From: Opitutales bacterium
Lineage (GTDB): Bacteria; Verrucomicrobiota; Verrucomicrobiia; Opitutales; T3Sed10-336
DNA length: 8,873 bases
Assembly: GCA_007132315.1 (NCBI GenBank)
Contig: SLOW01000240.1
Coordinates: 1-8,873, forward strand
Direction of reading: 5' to 3'
Shown here piece after piece: positions 1 through 5,849 of the stretch (positions are counted from its first letter, which is position 1; each line of letters opens with the position of its first letter). The notes below the pieces were generated by a model. The model saw only the letters and a list, made by a program, of their open reading frames with translations, did no database searches and was not told the origin of the DNA. The position numbers and the translations under genes were made by a program.

Positions 1-26
1 AATACCGGAAAAGAGGTGAAAATCCT

Positions 27-43
27 GTCGGGCGAGGCCCGAC
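27..43. repeat. Small perfect palindrome, CTGTCGG family (copy 1)
   Basis: GTCGGGC at 27-33 is the exact reverse complement of GCCCGAC at 37-43, with a three-base loop (GAG). The core CTGTCGG at 26-32 recurs in the next hairpin (58-64) and in the palindrome behind rplS (229-235). The shared core points to a small family of REP-like intergenic elements or degenerate terminators. No T-run follows on either strand, so a simple intrinsic terminator is not supported. Confidence 0.55.
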
Positions 44-52
44 GGCTTCCCA

Positions 53-82
53 GGAGCCTGTCGGGCTTCGCCAACAGACTCC
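53..82. repeat. Imperfect hairpin, CTGTCGG family (copy 2)
   Basis: GGAG (53-56) pairs with CTCC (79-82), CTGT (58-61) with ACAG (74-77), and GGC (64-66) with GCC (70-72) around a TTC loop. There is one C-A mismatch and a small internal bulge. It starts nine bases after the first hairpin. It could act as a terminator or mRNA-stabilising stem for a gene left of the window, or be a REP-type repeat unit. The sequence alone does not decide between these. Confidence 0.5.
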
Positions 83-225
83 TAAAAGAGGAAATATCGT
101 GACAAAAAGCGGGAGTCTCTTTGAAGAAAAACCAGAAATTCGGGCCTAATGAAGCTTTTTCCTACGCTTTCATGTGTTTTTTCACCCCTGTTCCACTCTC
201 TTGTCATGAGATTTCCTCCAGTAGC

Positions 226-260
226 AAGCTGTCGGCCTTAGGCGGTAAGGCCGACAGCTT
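226..260 (-). terminator. Perfect 15-bp palindrome behind rplS, probable terminator
   Basis: The 15 bases at 226-240 are exactly reverse-complementary to those at 246-260, with a five-base loop (GGCGG on the plus strand). The stem begins two bases after the rplS stop codon, which is where a terminator of the rpsP-trmD-rplS operon would sit. On the minus strand only two T residues end the stem and the following bases (GCTACTGG) are not a T-run. Termination would therefore rest on stem strength, or the element is a REP-like or RNA-stabilising hairpin. Confidence 0.6.
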
Positions 261-262
261 TA

Positions 263-628
263 CTAGCGCTTGCGCTCGGCCAGGCGCTTTTCCTTGACCT
301 TTGTCGCGGATTTGCCGATGCGGTCCCGAAGGTGGTATAGCCGGGCCCGGCGAACAACACTTTCGCGGTCGATCTCGATCTTCTCGATATTGGGCGAATG
401 CACCGGAAAAACCCGTTCGACGCCCTCGCCGTACGAGATGCGGCGCACCGTGAAGGTTTCGCCGATTCCGGTGCCCCGCCGGGCGATCACAATACCGCTG
501 AAGAGCTGGATACGCTCCTTGTCGCCCTCGCGGACACGGGTGTGCACCTTGACCCCGTCTCCCACTTTGAAGGGAGGCAGGTCGGTCTTGAGCTGATCCT
601 GGCCGATTTCTCTAACAATCTGGTTCAT
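263..628 (-). CDS. rplS: 50S ribosomal protein L19 (bL19)
   Basis: bL19 is a large-subunit protein at the interface with the small subunit and contributes to bridges between them. The 121-residue product is close to the family's usual length of about 115. It has the expected N-terminal helix, then the family's conserved stretch with PPFKVGDGVKVHTRV near residues 18-32 and GIVIARRGTGIGETFTVRR near 45-63, then SYGEGVERVFPVHSPNIEKIE, and a very basic C-terminal tail (KVKEKRLAERKR). The ATG at 628 is preceded by GGAAAG at a normal distance, the clearest ribosome binding site in the window. The start lies inside the end of trmD: the two genes overlap by 17 bases, suggesting coupled translation. 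It is the last gene of the minus-strand operon and is followed at once by a perfect palindrome. Confidence 0.97.
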   Translation of the reverse strand: MNQIVREIGQDQLKTDLPPFKVGDGVKVHTRVREGDKERIQLFSGIVIARRGTGIGETFTVRRISYGEGVERVFPVHSPNIEKIEIDRESVVRRARLYHLRDRIGKSATKVKEKRLAERKR

Positions 629-1307
629 CGTTATTACTTTCCTTTTCCAAATCCGGACGTATTTCCCGCGTGCGGCGTTCCCGCATTTCCCGTCTCCAGC
701 GCTCGATCTCCCCGTGGTTTCCTGAAAGGAGAATCTCCGGAACTTTCATTCCCTTGAACTCCGCCGGCCGGGTGTACTGCGGAAAAGAGAGGACATTGCC
801 CTCGTAACTGTCCTGAGTCAATGATTTTTCCTCGCCCAAAACACCCGGAATATGCCTCGCCACCGCGTCGATCACCACGGCCGCGGCCAGCGCTCCATTG
901 GTCAGGACGTAGTCGCCGATGCTGATCTCGCGATCAATGAGGCGGTCGCGCACCCGCTGATCGACCCCTTCGTAATGACCGCACAATAACAACAGGTGCT
1001 TTTCGCAAGCCAGTTCCTTCACCAGCGGCAGGCGCAGGGGTTCGCCGTCGGGCGCCGGGTAAACGCCGGTGGTTTCCGGTCCGCTCAGCTCTTCGAAGGC
1101 GGCGAAAATCGGTTCCGGCTTGAGGACCATGCCGGCGCCGCCGCCAAAGGGCCGGTCGTCGGTCACCTGATGACGCCCTTCCGCCCAATCCCGGAGGTTG
1201 TGCACGCGAATGTCCAGCAGACCCGCCCGGACCGCCCGTCCGAGGATGCTTTCTTCGAGAAATCCCCGGAGCATCCCGGGAAACAGCGTGAGCAAATCGA
1301 TTTTCAT
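612..1307 (-). CDS. trmD: tRNA (guanine-N1-)-methyltransferase TrmD
   Basis: TrmD uses S-adenosylmethionine to methylate N1 of G37 in tRNAs with a G at position 36, preventing +1 frameshifting. It is a SPOUT-class enzyme with a deep trefoil knot and acts as a dimer. The 231-residue product shows MKIDLLTLFPGM at the N-terminus, TDDRPFGGGAGMVLKPEP (49-66), the SAM-binding knot motifs CGHYEGVDQRV (109-119) and SIGDYVLTNGALA (129-141), then RHIPGVLG (151-158) and SFPQYTRP (174-181). R151 and D166 (in QDSYEG) have the same spacing as the catalytic Arg154/Asp169 pair of the Haemophilus enzyme. I place the start at 1307 because the family begins with MKID; an ATG at 1349 would add 14 atypical residues. 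No good Shine-Dalgarno precedes either. The gene overlaps rplS by 17 bases. Confidence 0.97.
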   Translation of the reverse strand: MKIDLLTLFPGMLRGFLEESILGRAVRAGLLDIRVHNLRDWAEGRHQVTDDRPFGGGAGMVLKPEPIFAAFEELSGPETTGVYPAPDGEPLRLPLVKELACEKHLLLLCGHYEGVDQRVRDRLIDREISIGDYVLTNGALAAAVVIDAVARHIPGVLGEEKSLTQDSYEGNVLSFPQYTRPAEFKGMKVPEILLSGNHGEIERWRREMRERRTREIRPDLEKESNNDEPDC

Positions 1308-1456
1308 GGCCGAAAGAAAACCGGACACCCGGGAGCCGATACCCCCCATAAGAAACCGCCCGGTGCCTGAAGGAAGGCGGAGCGGTCACTCTGCACAGGA
1401 CGCCGAACCCCGAAGGCGGAGGAAACCGGGCGCCGGCGTGCGAGCCAGGGGCCCGC

Positions 1457-1738
1457 TCAGGCCTCGGCCGCGGCCGTTTCCGCCGGCTGGGCGGACGCCT
1501 CCTTGCGGGCTTTCTTGTAAAGCGCGCGCACGGTTTCGGTGGGCAGCGCACCGTTGTCGATCCAGTAGGTCGCACGCTCCACATTCAGGCGCAACTGCTC
1601 GGATTTCGCCTTCGGACCGTAGGTGCCGAGCGTTTCCACGAAGCGACCGTCGCGACGGCCGCGGGCCTCGGCGACCACGATGCGATAAACCGGATTGTGA
1701 GTGGCTCCCGCGCGGGAGAGTTTGATTTTCAAAGCCAT
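1457..1738 (-). CDS. rpsP: 30S ribosomal protein S16 (bS16)
   Basis: bS16 is a small-subunit protein needed for 30S assembly; it binds 16S rRNA. The 93-residue product begins with the family signature MALKIKLSRAGATHNPVYRIVVA (the usual form has K/R and P near GAKK.P.YR) and continues with GRFVETLGTYGPK and then ERATYWIDNGALPTETVRALY, all conserved features of S16. The tail is alanine- and glutamate-rich (ASAQPAETAAAEA), a variable extension seen in many bacteria. It is the first gene of the minus-strand operon. Its ATG lacks a recognisable Shine-Dalgarno. The next gene, trmD, begins 149 bases after the stop; khpA and rimM, often found here, are absent. Confidence 0.97.
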   Translation of the reverse strand: MALKIKLSRAGATHNPVYRIVVAEARGRRDGRFVETLGTYGPKAKSEQLRLNVERATYWIDNGALPTETVRALYKKARKEASAQPAETAAAEA

Positions 1739-1889
1739 AGTGCTTGGATAAGTGCTTGCGGATACTGAAACAGGCGACGTTGCGAAAAAAACAACAGCGA
1801 GTCAACTCCCCTTTTAACGGAAAATCGGCCGCCGCCCGTTTTTGCTTTGCGCCGACCGGATCTTTCCGCCTTATGATGGTGGTTTTTCT
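1739..1889. promoter_or_regulatory. Divergent intergenic region rpsP / ychF
   Basis: This 151-base gap separates two divergent genes and must hold, or lie downstream of, the start signals of both. On the minus strand TTGACT (1805-1800) is a good -35 match for rpsP, followed by a run of seven Ts, but the hexamers at 16-19 bases spacing are poor -10 matches. On the plus strand TATGAT (1872-1877) is a five-of-six -10 match with a weak -35 candidate (TTGCGC, 1847-1852) at 19 bases. It would place the ychF transcript start only a few bases before its ATG. Neither promoter is secure. Confidence 0.35.
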
Positions 1890-2993
1890 ATGTTGCAAGC
1901 TGGAATCATAGGCCTCCCCAATGTGGGGAAATCAACCCTGTTCAACGCGCTCACCCGGACCCACAAGGCCGAATCGGCGAATTACCCGTTCTGCACCATC
2001 GATCCGAACGTCGGCGTCGTGACGGTACCGGACGACCGCCTGGCCGTCCTCAGAGAAATCGCCAAGACCGACGTCGTCATCCCCGCCGCCATCGAGTTCG
2101 TGGACATAGCCGGCCTGGTGGCCGGAGCGAGCCGCGGCGAAGGACTGGGCAATCAGTTCCTCTCGAATATCCGCGAGGTGGACGCCATCGTCCACGTCGT
2201 GCGGTGCTTCGAAGACGAAAACATCCTGCACAGCATGGGGAGCGTGGATCCGATCCGCGACATCGAAACCATCAACACCGAGCTCATTCTGGCCGACATC
2301 GCCTCCCTGGAAAAACGGATCGAAAAACTCAGGAAGAAGGCACGCGGCAACGACGCGGAGGCCAAAACGCAACTCGCGGTGGCGGAAAAACTGCTGCCCC
2401 ATCTGAACGCAACCAAACCCGCGATCACGGCCGAACTGACCGACGACGAACGGCGTGCGATGAAGGAATTCTTTCTGCTGTCGGCCAAACCGATTCTTTA
2501 CGCGGCCAACGTGGCCGAAGACGACCTCGCCCGGGCCTCCGAAGACCCCCATGTCAGGCGCGTCGAAGAGTACGCCCGCGAGCACCACGGCGCGGAATGC
2601 GTCCACGTCAGCGCCCGCCTCGAGGCCGAGCTGGTCGACCTTTCGGCCGAAGAAGCCCGCGAGTTTCTCTCCGGCTACGGCGTCGAAGATTCCGGGGTCA
2701 ACGTCCTCATCCGGGGCGTTTACCGGCTGCTCGGTCTCGTGACCTATTTCACCGCCGGGGAAAAGGAGGTTCGCGCCTGGACCATCACCCTGGGGATGAA
2801 AGCGCCCCAGGCCGCCGGTGTGATCCACACCGACTTCGAAGCCGGCTTCATCAAAGCCGAGGTGGTCTCCTACGAACACCTCAAAGACCTCGGCAGCCTG
2901 GCGGCCGCCCGCGACGCCGGCAAGGCGCGCCTGGAGGGCAAGGATTACGTGTTCCAGGACGGCGATGTCGCGCTCTTCCGATTCGCCAACTGA
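1890..2993 (+). CDS. ychF: Ribosome-associated P-loop ATPase/GTPase YchF (OLA1 family)
   Basis: YchF is a universally conserved Obg-family P-loop protein that binds ribosomes and, unlike most relatives, prefers ATP; it has been linked to translation and stress responses. The 367-residue product has the family's normal length. Visible are the G1/Walker A GLPNVGKS (8-15), TIDPNVGVV (37-45), the G3 motif DIAG (72-75) followed by LVAGASRGEGLGNQFL, and the non-canonical NxxE in place of NKxD (NVAE, 207-210), which explains relaxed nucleotide specificity. H114 matches the catalytic-type His of E. coli YchF. A charged helical segment spans about 137-200, and a TGS domain fills 283-366, ending DYVFQDGDVALFRFAN. 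I start at 1890 because MLQAGIIGLPNVGK is the family N-terminus; a GTGG-containing stretch lies just upstream. An ATG at 1842 would add 16 atypical residues. Confidence 0.97.
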   Translation: MLQAGIIGLPNVGKSTLFNALTRTHKAESANYPFCTIDPNVGVVTVPDDRLAVLREIAKTDVVIPAAIEFVDIAGLVAGASRGEGLGNQFLSNIREVDAIVHVVRCFEDENILHSMGSVDPIRDIETINTELILADIASLEKRIEKLRKKARGNDAEAKTQLAVAEKLLPHLNATKPAITAELTDDERRAMKEFFLLSAKPILYAANVAEDDLARASEDPHVRRVEEYAREHHGAECVHVSARLEAELVDLSAEEAREFLSGYGVEDSGVNVLIRGVYRLLGLVTYFTAGEKEVRAWTITLGMKAPQAAGVIHTDFEAGFIKAEVVSYEHLKDLGSLAAARDAGKARLEGKDYVFQDGDVALFRFAN

Positions 2994-3108
2994 GGCGCCC
3001 CGCGGACGGTATGGCCGAGCGGTGACTTTCCCGCGGTCCAAGTCAAATCGACGAGGACCCGGCCGCCGGACTTTTCCGAATATCGCGAAAGCGCAATCGC
3101 CTACAAAA

Positions 3109-3133
3109 AAAAGGGTTAGTAATGAACCCCTTT
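3109..3133. terminator. Weak hairpin after ychF
   Basis: GGGTT (3113-3117) pairs with AACCC (3125-3129) around a seven-base loop, extended by three A-T pairs across a bulged C. It sits 116 bases after the ychF stop and could end that transcript, though the plus-strand tail (CTTTCTTCG) is only partly T-rich. On the minus strand the same stem is followed by eight Ts, a much better terminator, yet no minus-strand gene is visible to its right. Confidence 0.35.
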
Positions 3134-3156
3134 CTTCGCGTCGCGACCGGGGGGCA

Positions 3157-3185
3157 TTGACTTTCTCGCATTTTCCCACCATAAC
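3157..3185 (+). promoter_or_regulatory. Sigma-70-like promoter for the small lipoprotein gene
   Basis: TTGACT (3157-3162, five of six to the -35 consensus) and CATAAC (3180-3185, four of six to the -10) are separated by exactly 17 bases. Transcription would start near 3192 and give a leader of about 90 bases before the lipoprotein ATG at 3284. This is the best promoter pair I can find in the window, in an AT-richer gap, but housekeeping consensus alone cannot prove activity in an unidentified organism. Confidence 0.5.
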
Positions 3186-3208
3186 CCGAAATTGGAGATA
3201 CGAAAAAG

Positions 3209-3242
3209 CCGGAACCCTCACCCGACAATCCTGTCGTTCCGG
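3209..3242 (+). promoter_or_regulatory. Bulged stem-loop in the leader of the lipoprotein gene
   Basis: CCGGAA (3209-3214) pairs with TTCCGG (3237-3242), and CGACA (3223-3227) with TGTCG (3232-3236) around an ATCC loop, leaving an eight-base one-sided bulge (CCCTCACC). The element lies between the predicted transcript start and the start codon, so it could stabilise the mRNA or control its translation. It does not match a riboswitch class I recognise. Confidence 0.4.
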
Positions 3243-3283
3243 GAAAGCACGTAACTCTCTCATTACAAAAACCAACTGACCAT

Positions 3284-3523
3284 ATGAGGAAGGCAATGAA
3301 CACGATGAAAGACACAACGAGACTCGGAAAAAAGATGGTTGCCCTGTTCGCCGCGACAGCAGTCGGATTGGGGCTGACCCTGACCGGGTGTGAACCGCCG
3401 GACGATTTCGAAACGCCCGAAGATCCCGAAGTACCGGCGCTTCCGGGCGAACCGGCTCCCGAACAGCCGGAACAGCCGACAATGCCCGAGCCGGACGAGC
3501 AGGACGACGCACCGGCCAACTGA
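3284..3523 (+). CDS. Small acidic, proline-rich lipoprotein (unknown function)
   Basis: I do not recognise a family. The 79-residue product has a basic N-region (RLGKK), a hydrophobic stretch (MVALFAATAVGLGLTL) and a lipobox LTGC with Cys36, so it should be cleaved by signal peptidase II and lipid-anchored. Glu follows the cysteine, not Asp, which under the E. coli sorting rule would favour the outer membrane. The mature 44 residues contain 13 Pro and 15 Asp/Glu and no Lys or Arg, so they are probably extended and strongly negative. The start is uncertain: ATGs lie at 3284, 3296 and 3305. AGGAAGG at 3287-3293 would serve the 3305 start at a somewhat long spacing and give a tidier 28-residue signal peptide. 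A promoter-like pair, a leader hairpin and a strong terminator frame it as a single-gene transcript. Low-complexity composition makes function hard to infer. Confidence 0.8.
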   Translation: MRKAMNTMKDTTRLGKKMVALFAATAVGLGLTLTGCEPPDDFETPEDPEVPALPGEPAPEQPEQPTMPEPDEQDDAPAN

Positions 3524-3556
3524 CGCGGACTCATTCGCAACGATTAATCCTTAAGA

Positions 3557-3597
3557 AAACAGCCGGTGACGAGTGTCGCCGGCTGTTTCGTGTTTGC
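3557..3597 (+). terminator. Intrinsic terminator after the lipoprotein gene
   Basis: A 14-bp stem (3557-3570 with 3575-3588, including one G-U pair) closes on a four-base loop GAGT. AAACAGCCGG and CCGGCTGTTT form its base, and TTTCGTGTTT follows. It starts 33 bases after the lipoprotein stop. The A-rich left flank gives a T-rich tail on the minus strand as well, so it may work in both directions. It insulates the lipoprotein gene from the zinc peptidase gene. Confidence 0.85.
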
Positions 3598-3679
3598 CGG
3601 GTCCCGCAGAAATTAGGGGAACCCTTTTCATTTTTTTGTTTCCTTTGAACGGTTGGCTCTCAACCTTTCCCAACTGACC

Positions 3680-4354
3680 ATGGATGGCATGACTTTATTC
3701 CTGATACTGATCGTTCCGACAATTATCCTCGGCATTTACGCCCAGCATAAGGTCGGTTCGACTTATAATAAATGGGCGCGGGTGGCGTCGCGCGGCAGAA
3801 TCACCGGCCGCGAAGCGGCCGATGCCGTCATGCGCAAAGCCGGCGTGACCGGGGTGAGCATCGTGGAGACCCGCGGCCACCTGACGGATCACTACGACCC
3901 GATCAACAAGCGGCTGGTCCTCAGCAGCGAAAATTACCGCGGTTCCAGTCTTGCCGCACTGGGCGTGGCGGCCCACGAAGCGGGGCACGCCATCCAGCAC
4001 AAGGTCGGCTACCACGCCCTGAAATTCCGCATGGCTCTGGTCCCGGTCACCAACATCGCCTCCCAGCTCCTGCCCTTCGTCCTGATCGGCGGTTTTCTCT
4101 TTCAGATCTTCGGCCTGATCAAACTCGGCGTGCTCGTGTACCTGGTGCTGACCATCTTCCAGCTCGTCACTCTGCCGGTGGAATTCGACGCCAGCCGGCG
4201 GGCCAAACAGGAGCTGGTGGCCATCGGCATCCTGGAACGCGACGAGATGACGGGGGTCAACCAGACCCTCAACGCGGCCGCCCTCACCTACGTGGCCGCC
4301 TTCGTCAGCAGTCTCGCGCACCTGATTTATCTCTTCCTCCTGACCCGCCGCTGA
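3680..4354 (+). CDS. Membrane zinc metallopeptidase, YugP family (Zn_peptidase_2)
   Basis: YugP-type proteins are integral membrane zinc metallopeptidases; their substrates are not well established. The 224-residue product matches the usual family length of about 225. An N-terminal membrane segment (about 4-19) leads to LGIYAQHKVGSTYNKW, a typical family start. The middle carries DHYDPINKRLVLS, then the zinc-binding HEAGH (H99, E100, H103) in AAHEAGHAIQH. Two hydrophobic segments follow (about 118-142 and 146-170), then LPVEFDASRRAK, whose Glu is a plausible third zinc ligand, and a C-terminal membrane segment ending LLTRR. I prefer ATG 3680 because it gives the usual N-terminus; ATG 3689 and TTG 3653 are alternatives, and none has a Shine-Dalgarno. 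The gene lies between a strong terminator and the HtrA-like gene 61 bases downstream, with which it may be co-transcribed. Confidence 0.9.
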   Translation: MDGMTLFLILIVPTIILGIYAQHKVGSTYNKWARVASRGRITGREAADAVMRKAGVTGVSIVETRGHLTDHYDPINKRLVLSSENYRGSSLAALGVAAHEAGHAIQHKVGYHALKFRMALVPVTNIASQLLPFVLIGGFLFQIFGLIKLGVLVYLVLTIFQLVTLPVEFDASRRAKQELVAIGILERDEMTGVNQTLNAAALTYVAAFVSSLAHLIYLFLLTRR

Positions 4355-4415
4355 ACCGGACCAAAGAGGCGTTCGGGATTGCCACACGCACGCTCACCGT
4401 ATTGGCTGGAACGCG

Positions 4416-5801
4416 ATGAACCTCCGTCATGCCCTCGTCCTGGTCCCGGCCCTCGTGTTCAGTTCAATCCTGTGTCCGGCGGCCGAAACGCAAACGGCAA
4501 CCGAAGACGTCCCCGCCCTGCTCGATTTCCGTGAGGTCGTGCAACAGGCGCGCGAAGAGGTCTTTCCGGCCGTTGTGTACATTAAAACGAGACGCGAGGC
4601 GCTGGAGGAAGGCCGGCAGGCCACCGCGGAATCCGCCGGCAGCGGCGTGATCATTTCGGAGGACGGGCTGGTGCTCTCGAACTGGCACGTCGTGGAGCGG
4701 GCCATCGACGTGCGCTGCCTCCTCTCCGACGGACGCGCCATGCGCGCCAGCGTGCTCGGAACCGACCGCACCACCGATCTGGCTCTGCTGCGGTTGCATT
4801 TCGACGATGGTGACGCGACAGACCCGCTGCCGACCGCCCCCCTCGGTGATTCGACCGGATTGAGGGAAGGCGATTTTGTCATGGCCATGGGCGCGCCGTG
4901 GGGACTGAACCGCTCGGTCACCCTGGGGATCATCGCCTGCGCGGATCGCTACCTGCCAGGCTCCAGTGAATACAGCCTCTGGCTGCAAACCGACGCCTCC
5001 ATCAGCCCGGGCAACTCCGGCGGTCCCCTGGTCAATTCCGAGGGCGACGTCGTCGGCATCAACACCCTCGGCATCCTCACCGGCGGCGACCTCGGGTTCG
5101 CGGTGCCGACCGAGACGATCAACGAACTGCTGCCGCGCCTTCGCCAGCGGGGCGAGGTCCAGTGGACTTGGACGGGACTCCAACTCCAACCGCTGCGCGA
5201 TTTCGAACGCAACACGTATTTCGACGCCGACACCGGGGTTGTCGTGGCGGACACCGACCCGGCCAGCCCCGCCCGGGCCGCCGGGCTGCGCGGGGGCGAC
5301 CGCATCGTCGCCATCAACGGCCGGGCCGTCACCGCCCTCAGCGCCGAAGCGCTTCCCGGCATCCGTCGCCACCTGGGGCTGTTGCCGCCGGACGTCCCCA
5401 TCGAACTCGACCTCGTCCGGGACGATGCCGAATGGACGATCCTGCTCGAGCCGCGCGAAAAGGGAGCGGTCGAAGGCCGCGAAATCGCCCTGCGGCGCTG
5501 GGATATGACCGTCAAAGCGATCAATCAATTCGAGGCCCCCGACCTGTATTTCCATCAGCCGGGCGGCGTGTTTCTCTACGGTGTGCGCCGGCCGGGCAAC
5601 GCGATGAACTCCGGTTTTCGTCCCAGGGACATCATTCTCGAAATCGACGGCCGCCCGGTCGCTTCGCTCGATGACGTCGAGTCCGCCCACGAGTCCGCCC
5701 TGGAGAGACTGGACGAGCGTACCCGCGCCCGGTTCACCGTTCTGCGGAACGGTTTGCGCCGCCAGTTGGTGCTCGAGTTCGCCCGCGACTACGACCGTTG
5801 A
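4416..5801 (+). CDS. Secreted HtrA/Deg-type serine protease with two PDZ domains
   Basis: This is an S1C-family protease expected to degrade or sense misfolded envelope proteins. A signal peptide (about 1-23, ending CPAA) should export the 461-residue product to the periplasm; Cys20 is not in a good lipobox. The trypsin-like domain (about 40-245) keeps the full triad: H91 in LSNWHVVE, D121 in TDLALLRL, S201 in SPGNSGGPL, with the typical GDFVMAMGAPWGL and LGFAVPTE segments. The loop after the first strand (about 58-74) is short, unlike the long LA loop of DegP. PDZ1 spans roughly 254-345 (GVVVADTDPASPARAAGLRGGD) and PDZ2 roughly 380-455 (GFRPRDIILEIDGRPV). It is too generic to assign as DegP, DegQ or DegS. 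A degenerate protease-like protein starts 48 bases downstream and is probably in the same operon. No Shine-Dalgarno is obvious before the ATG. Confidence 0.93.
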   Translation: MNLRHALVLVPALVFSSILCPAAETQTATEDVPALLDFREVVQQAREEVFPAVVYIKTRREALEEGRQATAESAGSGVIISEDGLVLSNWHVVERAIDVRCLLSDGRAMRASVLGTDRTTDLALLRLHFDDGDATDPLPTAPLGDSTGLREGDFVMAMGAPWGLNRSVTLGIIACADRYLPGSSEYSLWLQTDASISPGNSGGPLVNSEGDVVGINTLGILTGGDLGFAVPTETINELLPRLRQRGEVQWTWTGLQLQPLRDFERNTYFDADTGVVVADTDPASPARAAGLRGGDRIVAINGRAVTALSAEALPGIRRHLGLLPPDVPIELDLVRDDAEWTILLEPREKGAVEGREIALRRWDMTVKAINQFEAPDLYFHQPGGVFLYGVRRPGNAMNSGFRPRDIILEIDGRPVASLDDVESAHESALERLDERTRARFTVLRNGLRRQLVLEFARDYDR

Positions 5802-5849
5802 TCGCGACATCTTTTCTCCCCCGCCAACCCTGACCCAAAACAAACGACC

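Larger units (their letters stand above)
1..225. other. Gene-free left edge with palindromes
   Basis: I find no supportable gene here. The first 82 bases are GC-rich and hold two hairpins (listed separately). Positions 90-225 are AT-rich and unstructured, with no convincing sigma-70 promoter pair on either strand. Two plus-strand frames are open at the left edge: one closes with TGA at 100-102 and one with TAA at 147-149. Neither encodes anything recognisable and both run through the hairpins, so I do not call a partial gene. The stretch is best read as the space between rplS and an unseen neighbour. Confidence 0.6.

Noticed and set aside
1..149. Open plus-strand frames at the left edge, including a GTGA stop/start overlap at 99-102 after GAGGAAAT
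   Set aside because: The frame from the edge encodes a sequence with no recognisable family and runs through two hairpins. The GTG frame at 99 has only 16 codons before TAA at 147-149. Neither is supportable as a gene.
934..1584. Arg/Pro-rich minus-strand frame spanning the rpsP-trmD gap
   Set aside because: It overlaps both trmD and rpsP in another frame and has the Arg/Pro/Gly bias of an out-of-frame GC-rich shadow. It contains nothing like RimM or KhpA.
3006..3070. ATGGCCGAGCGGT at 3011-3023 resembles the D-arm of a serine or leucine tRNA
   Set aside because: No matching acceptor stem, anticodon arm or GGTTCGAATCC-type T-arm follows at the right distance, so it is not a tRNA gene.
1932..3512. 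Long minus-strand open frame (526 codons) opposite ychF, and similar long antisense frames opposite the proteases at 4464-5843 and 5913-7424
   Set aside because: These are shadow frames caused by high GC at third codon positions. The plus-strand products are recognisable families with intact motifs, and the antisense translations resemble nothing.
4378..4415. TTGCCA (4379-4384) and TATTGG (4400-4405) as a promoter for the HtrA-like gene
   Set aside because: The spacing is only 15 bases and the -10 match is poor. Read-through from the zinc peptidase gene is as likely.
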